From NCBI RefSeq assembly GCF_900186505.1, contig NZ_LT891970.1:728451-792450 (forward strand): a stretch of DNA of 64,000 bases, written 5' to 3'. Shown piece after piece: positions 62,659 through 64,000 of this stretch. The notes below the pieces were generated by a model, which saw only the letters and a program-made list of their open reading frames with translations, made no database searches and had not been told where the DNA came from. Positions within the stretch are counted from its first letter, which is position 1. Every line of letters begins with the position of its first letter. Position numbers and translations under genes: made by a program. This stretch comes from Enorma phocaeensis. Lineage in GTDB: Bacteria; Actinomycetota; Coriobacteriia; Coriobacteriales; Coriobacteriaceae.

Positions 62659-64000
62659 CTACGCGCAGTTGTACACCGCGTCGATGAGCGTGCCATCGCG
62701 GTACTCGATGAGCGCCACGGGCTTATCGCCGAACTTGATGGGCTCGGGCTTGCCCACGATCGCGTACGCGCGATCACGCAGCTCCTCGATGGTGAACTGC
62801 GGGACCTTGAGGTCCTTGAAGGCCTCGATGAGGTCGGTGCGCGCCGGATTGACGGCGATGCCCACCTCGGTCACGAGCACATCGATGCTGGAGCCGGGGG
62901 TGACCACCGTGGTGACCTTGTCCACGACCGTTGGGATGCGGCCGCGGATGAGCGGGGCCACGATGATGGCCATCTTGGAGCCGGCAGCGGCGTCGCAGTG
63001 GCCGCCGGAAGCGCCGCGGATCACGCCGTCGGAGCCGGTGATGACGTTGACGTTGAAGTCGGTGTCGATCTCCAGCGCCGAGAGGATGACCATGTCGAGG
63101 CGGTTGACCATGGCGCCCTTGGAAAGCGGCGAGGCGTACATGGACGCATCGATCTCCAGGTGCGTGGCGTTGCGGGCGAGCGACGCGCCGGACGGCGTGT
63201 CGAAGTCCTGCACGTCGGTGATGGCACCCACAAGGCCTTCGTCGAGCAGCTCGACCATGGAATTGGTGATGCCGCCGAGCGCGAACGATGCGTGCACGCC
63301 CTGCTCGATCATGCCCTCGCGCAGGAAGCGGGTGACCGCGAGCGAGGCGCCGCCGGTACCGGTCTGGAAGGAGAATCCCTCCTTGAAGTACGGCGAGGCC
63401 ATCATGACCTTGGCCGCGTACTCGGCGATGATGAGCTCCTTGGGGTTCTTGGTGAAGCGCGTGGCGCCCTTCGCGATGCCCTTGGGGTCGCCGATGGCGT
63501 CGACCTTCACCACGTAGTCGACCTTGGACTGCGGGATGGAGATCTTGGTGTTGATGTAGGGCACGAGGTTGTCGGTGACGAGCACCACCTGGTCGGCGTA
63601 GTCGGCATCCATGAGGGCGTAGCCGAGCGAACCGCAGGCAGAGGGGCCCTCGAAGCCGTTGGCGTTACCGTACTCGTCGCAGCAGGGCGCACCCAGGAAG
63701 GCCACGTCGATGTGGATGTCGCCACGCTCGATGGCGCGCGCACGACCACCGTGGCTGCGGATGATGACGGGCTCGTCCATGATGCCGGACGAGATGGCCG
63801 CACCGAGCTTGTCGCGCAGGCCGGACGAGGTGATGTGGGTCACGACTCCGTTCTTGATGTGGTCGATGAGCGGCGCGTGCACGTTTGCGATGGAGCTAGG
63901 CGCGATGGAGATGTCCTTGATACCCATACGGGCGATCTCATCGAGCACCATGTTCATCACGTAGTCGCCCTCGCGGAAGTGATGATGGAACGAGATGGTC
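62659..64000 (-). CDS. citF: citrate lyase subunit alpha (partial, 5' end beyond window)
   Basis: About 447 residues visible; the frame runs off the right edge. CitF is the citrate:acetyl-ACP transferase of citrate lyase. Blocks: TISFHHHFREGDYV near the edge, SIAPSSIANVHAPLIDHIKNG, GGRARAIERGDIHIDVAFLGA, SFQTGTGGASLAV, GASGGHCDAAAGSKMAI. Normal length is about 510, so roughly 60 residues are missing. The subunits citE and citD should lie just outside. It is followed by citX and oadA in one operon. Confidence 0.95.
   Translation of the reverse strand, partial: TISFHHHFREGDYVMNMVLDEIARMGIKDISIAPSSIANVHAPLIDHIKNGVVTHITSSGLRDKLGAAISSGIMDEPVIIRSHGGRARAIERGDIHIDVAFLGAPCCDEYGNANGFEGPSACGSLGYALMDADYADQVVLVTDNLVPYINTKISIPQSKVDYVVKVDAIGDPKGIAKGATRFTKNPKELIIAEYAAKVMMASPYFKEGFSFQTGTGGASLAVTRFLREGMIEQGVHASFALGGITNSMVELLDEGLVGAITDVQDFDTPSGASLARNATHLEIDASMYASPLSKGAMVNRLDMVILSALEIDTDFNVNVITGSDGVIRGASGGHCDAAAGSKMAIIVAPLIRGRIPTVVDKVTTVVTPGSSIDVLVTEVGIAVNPARTDLIEAFKDLKVPQFTIEELRDRAYAIVGKPEPIKFGDKPVALIEYRDGTLIDAVYNCA

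Overview
The window reads as a chromosomal segment of a high-GC Gram-positive anaerobe of the class Coriobacteriia, most likely Collinsella or a close relative. This is inference from protein style and context: high GC with long antisense open frames, an rpsF-ssb-rpsR-DUF2232-rplI-dnaB block, fermentative citrate and amino-acid catabolism, Nfn-type electron-transfer enzymes, and several cell-wall proteins ending in proline-less L-x-x-T-G-D sorting signals. No rRNA gene is present to settle it.

Layout. 1-4834: an edge-truncated UMF1-type MFS transporter, a zinc-dependent phospholipase C-like protein, a membrane-anchored C39-like peptidase and a zinc-ribbon membrane protein. 4961-9790: an arginine-type locus with an APC antiporter, a dimethylarginine dimethylaminohydrolase (DDAH)-like hydrolase, a GntR/FCD regulator with matching TTGTATAC palindromes, and carbamate kinase. 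8215-11247 holds debris: a second carbamate kinase tail, a 23-bp tandem array, a hydroxyacid dehydrogenase tail and an alpha/beta hydrolase broken by one in-frame stop. 11326-13188: an AAA ATPase gene between two 192-bp direct repeats. 13304-23150: housekeeping genes (purD, degV-like, purA, dnaB, rplI, DUF2232, rpsR, ssb, rpsF, a DUF4013 membrane protein), followed by two tRNA-Ser genes. 23644-37810: a TRIC-type channel and two very large surface proteins; one of 1164 residues overlaps a small winged-helix gene and one of 2885 residues carries two metallophosphoesterase domains. 38220-51600: typA, a hypothetical gene, a J-domain protein, a folP-folK fusion, a sirtuin, exonuclease III, an ECF transporter (T, fused A-A', S), glmU and prs. 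51918-56785: a nuclease-fold hypothetical, pth and nfnA-nfnB. 57059-60292: a third LxxTGD-anchored surface protein. 60601-64000: oadA, citX and citF, the end of a citrate lyase operon that continues past the right edge.

Functional logic. The cell appears to import and deiminate arginine or methylarginines and to make ATP from carbamoyl phosphate. It splits citrate to acetate and oxaloacetate, decarboxylates the latter, and balances NADH, NADPH and ferredoxin through Nfn. The surface proteins point to host-associated adhesion and extracellular phosphate-ester hydrolysis.

The most unusual non-coding content is a dispersed family of long palindromes built on TCTCGAT...ATCGAGA (five loci, about nine hairpins), a degenerate array with ~30-bp period upstream of nfnA, a 171-bp MITE-like element with 29-bp inverted ends beside prs, and a group of DnaA-box-like 9-mers between dnaB and rplI.
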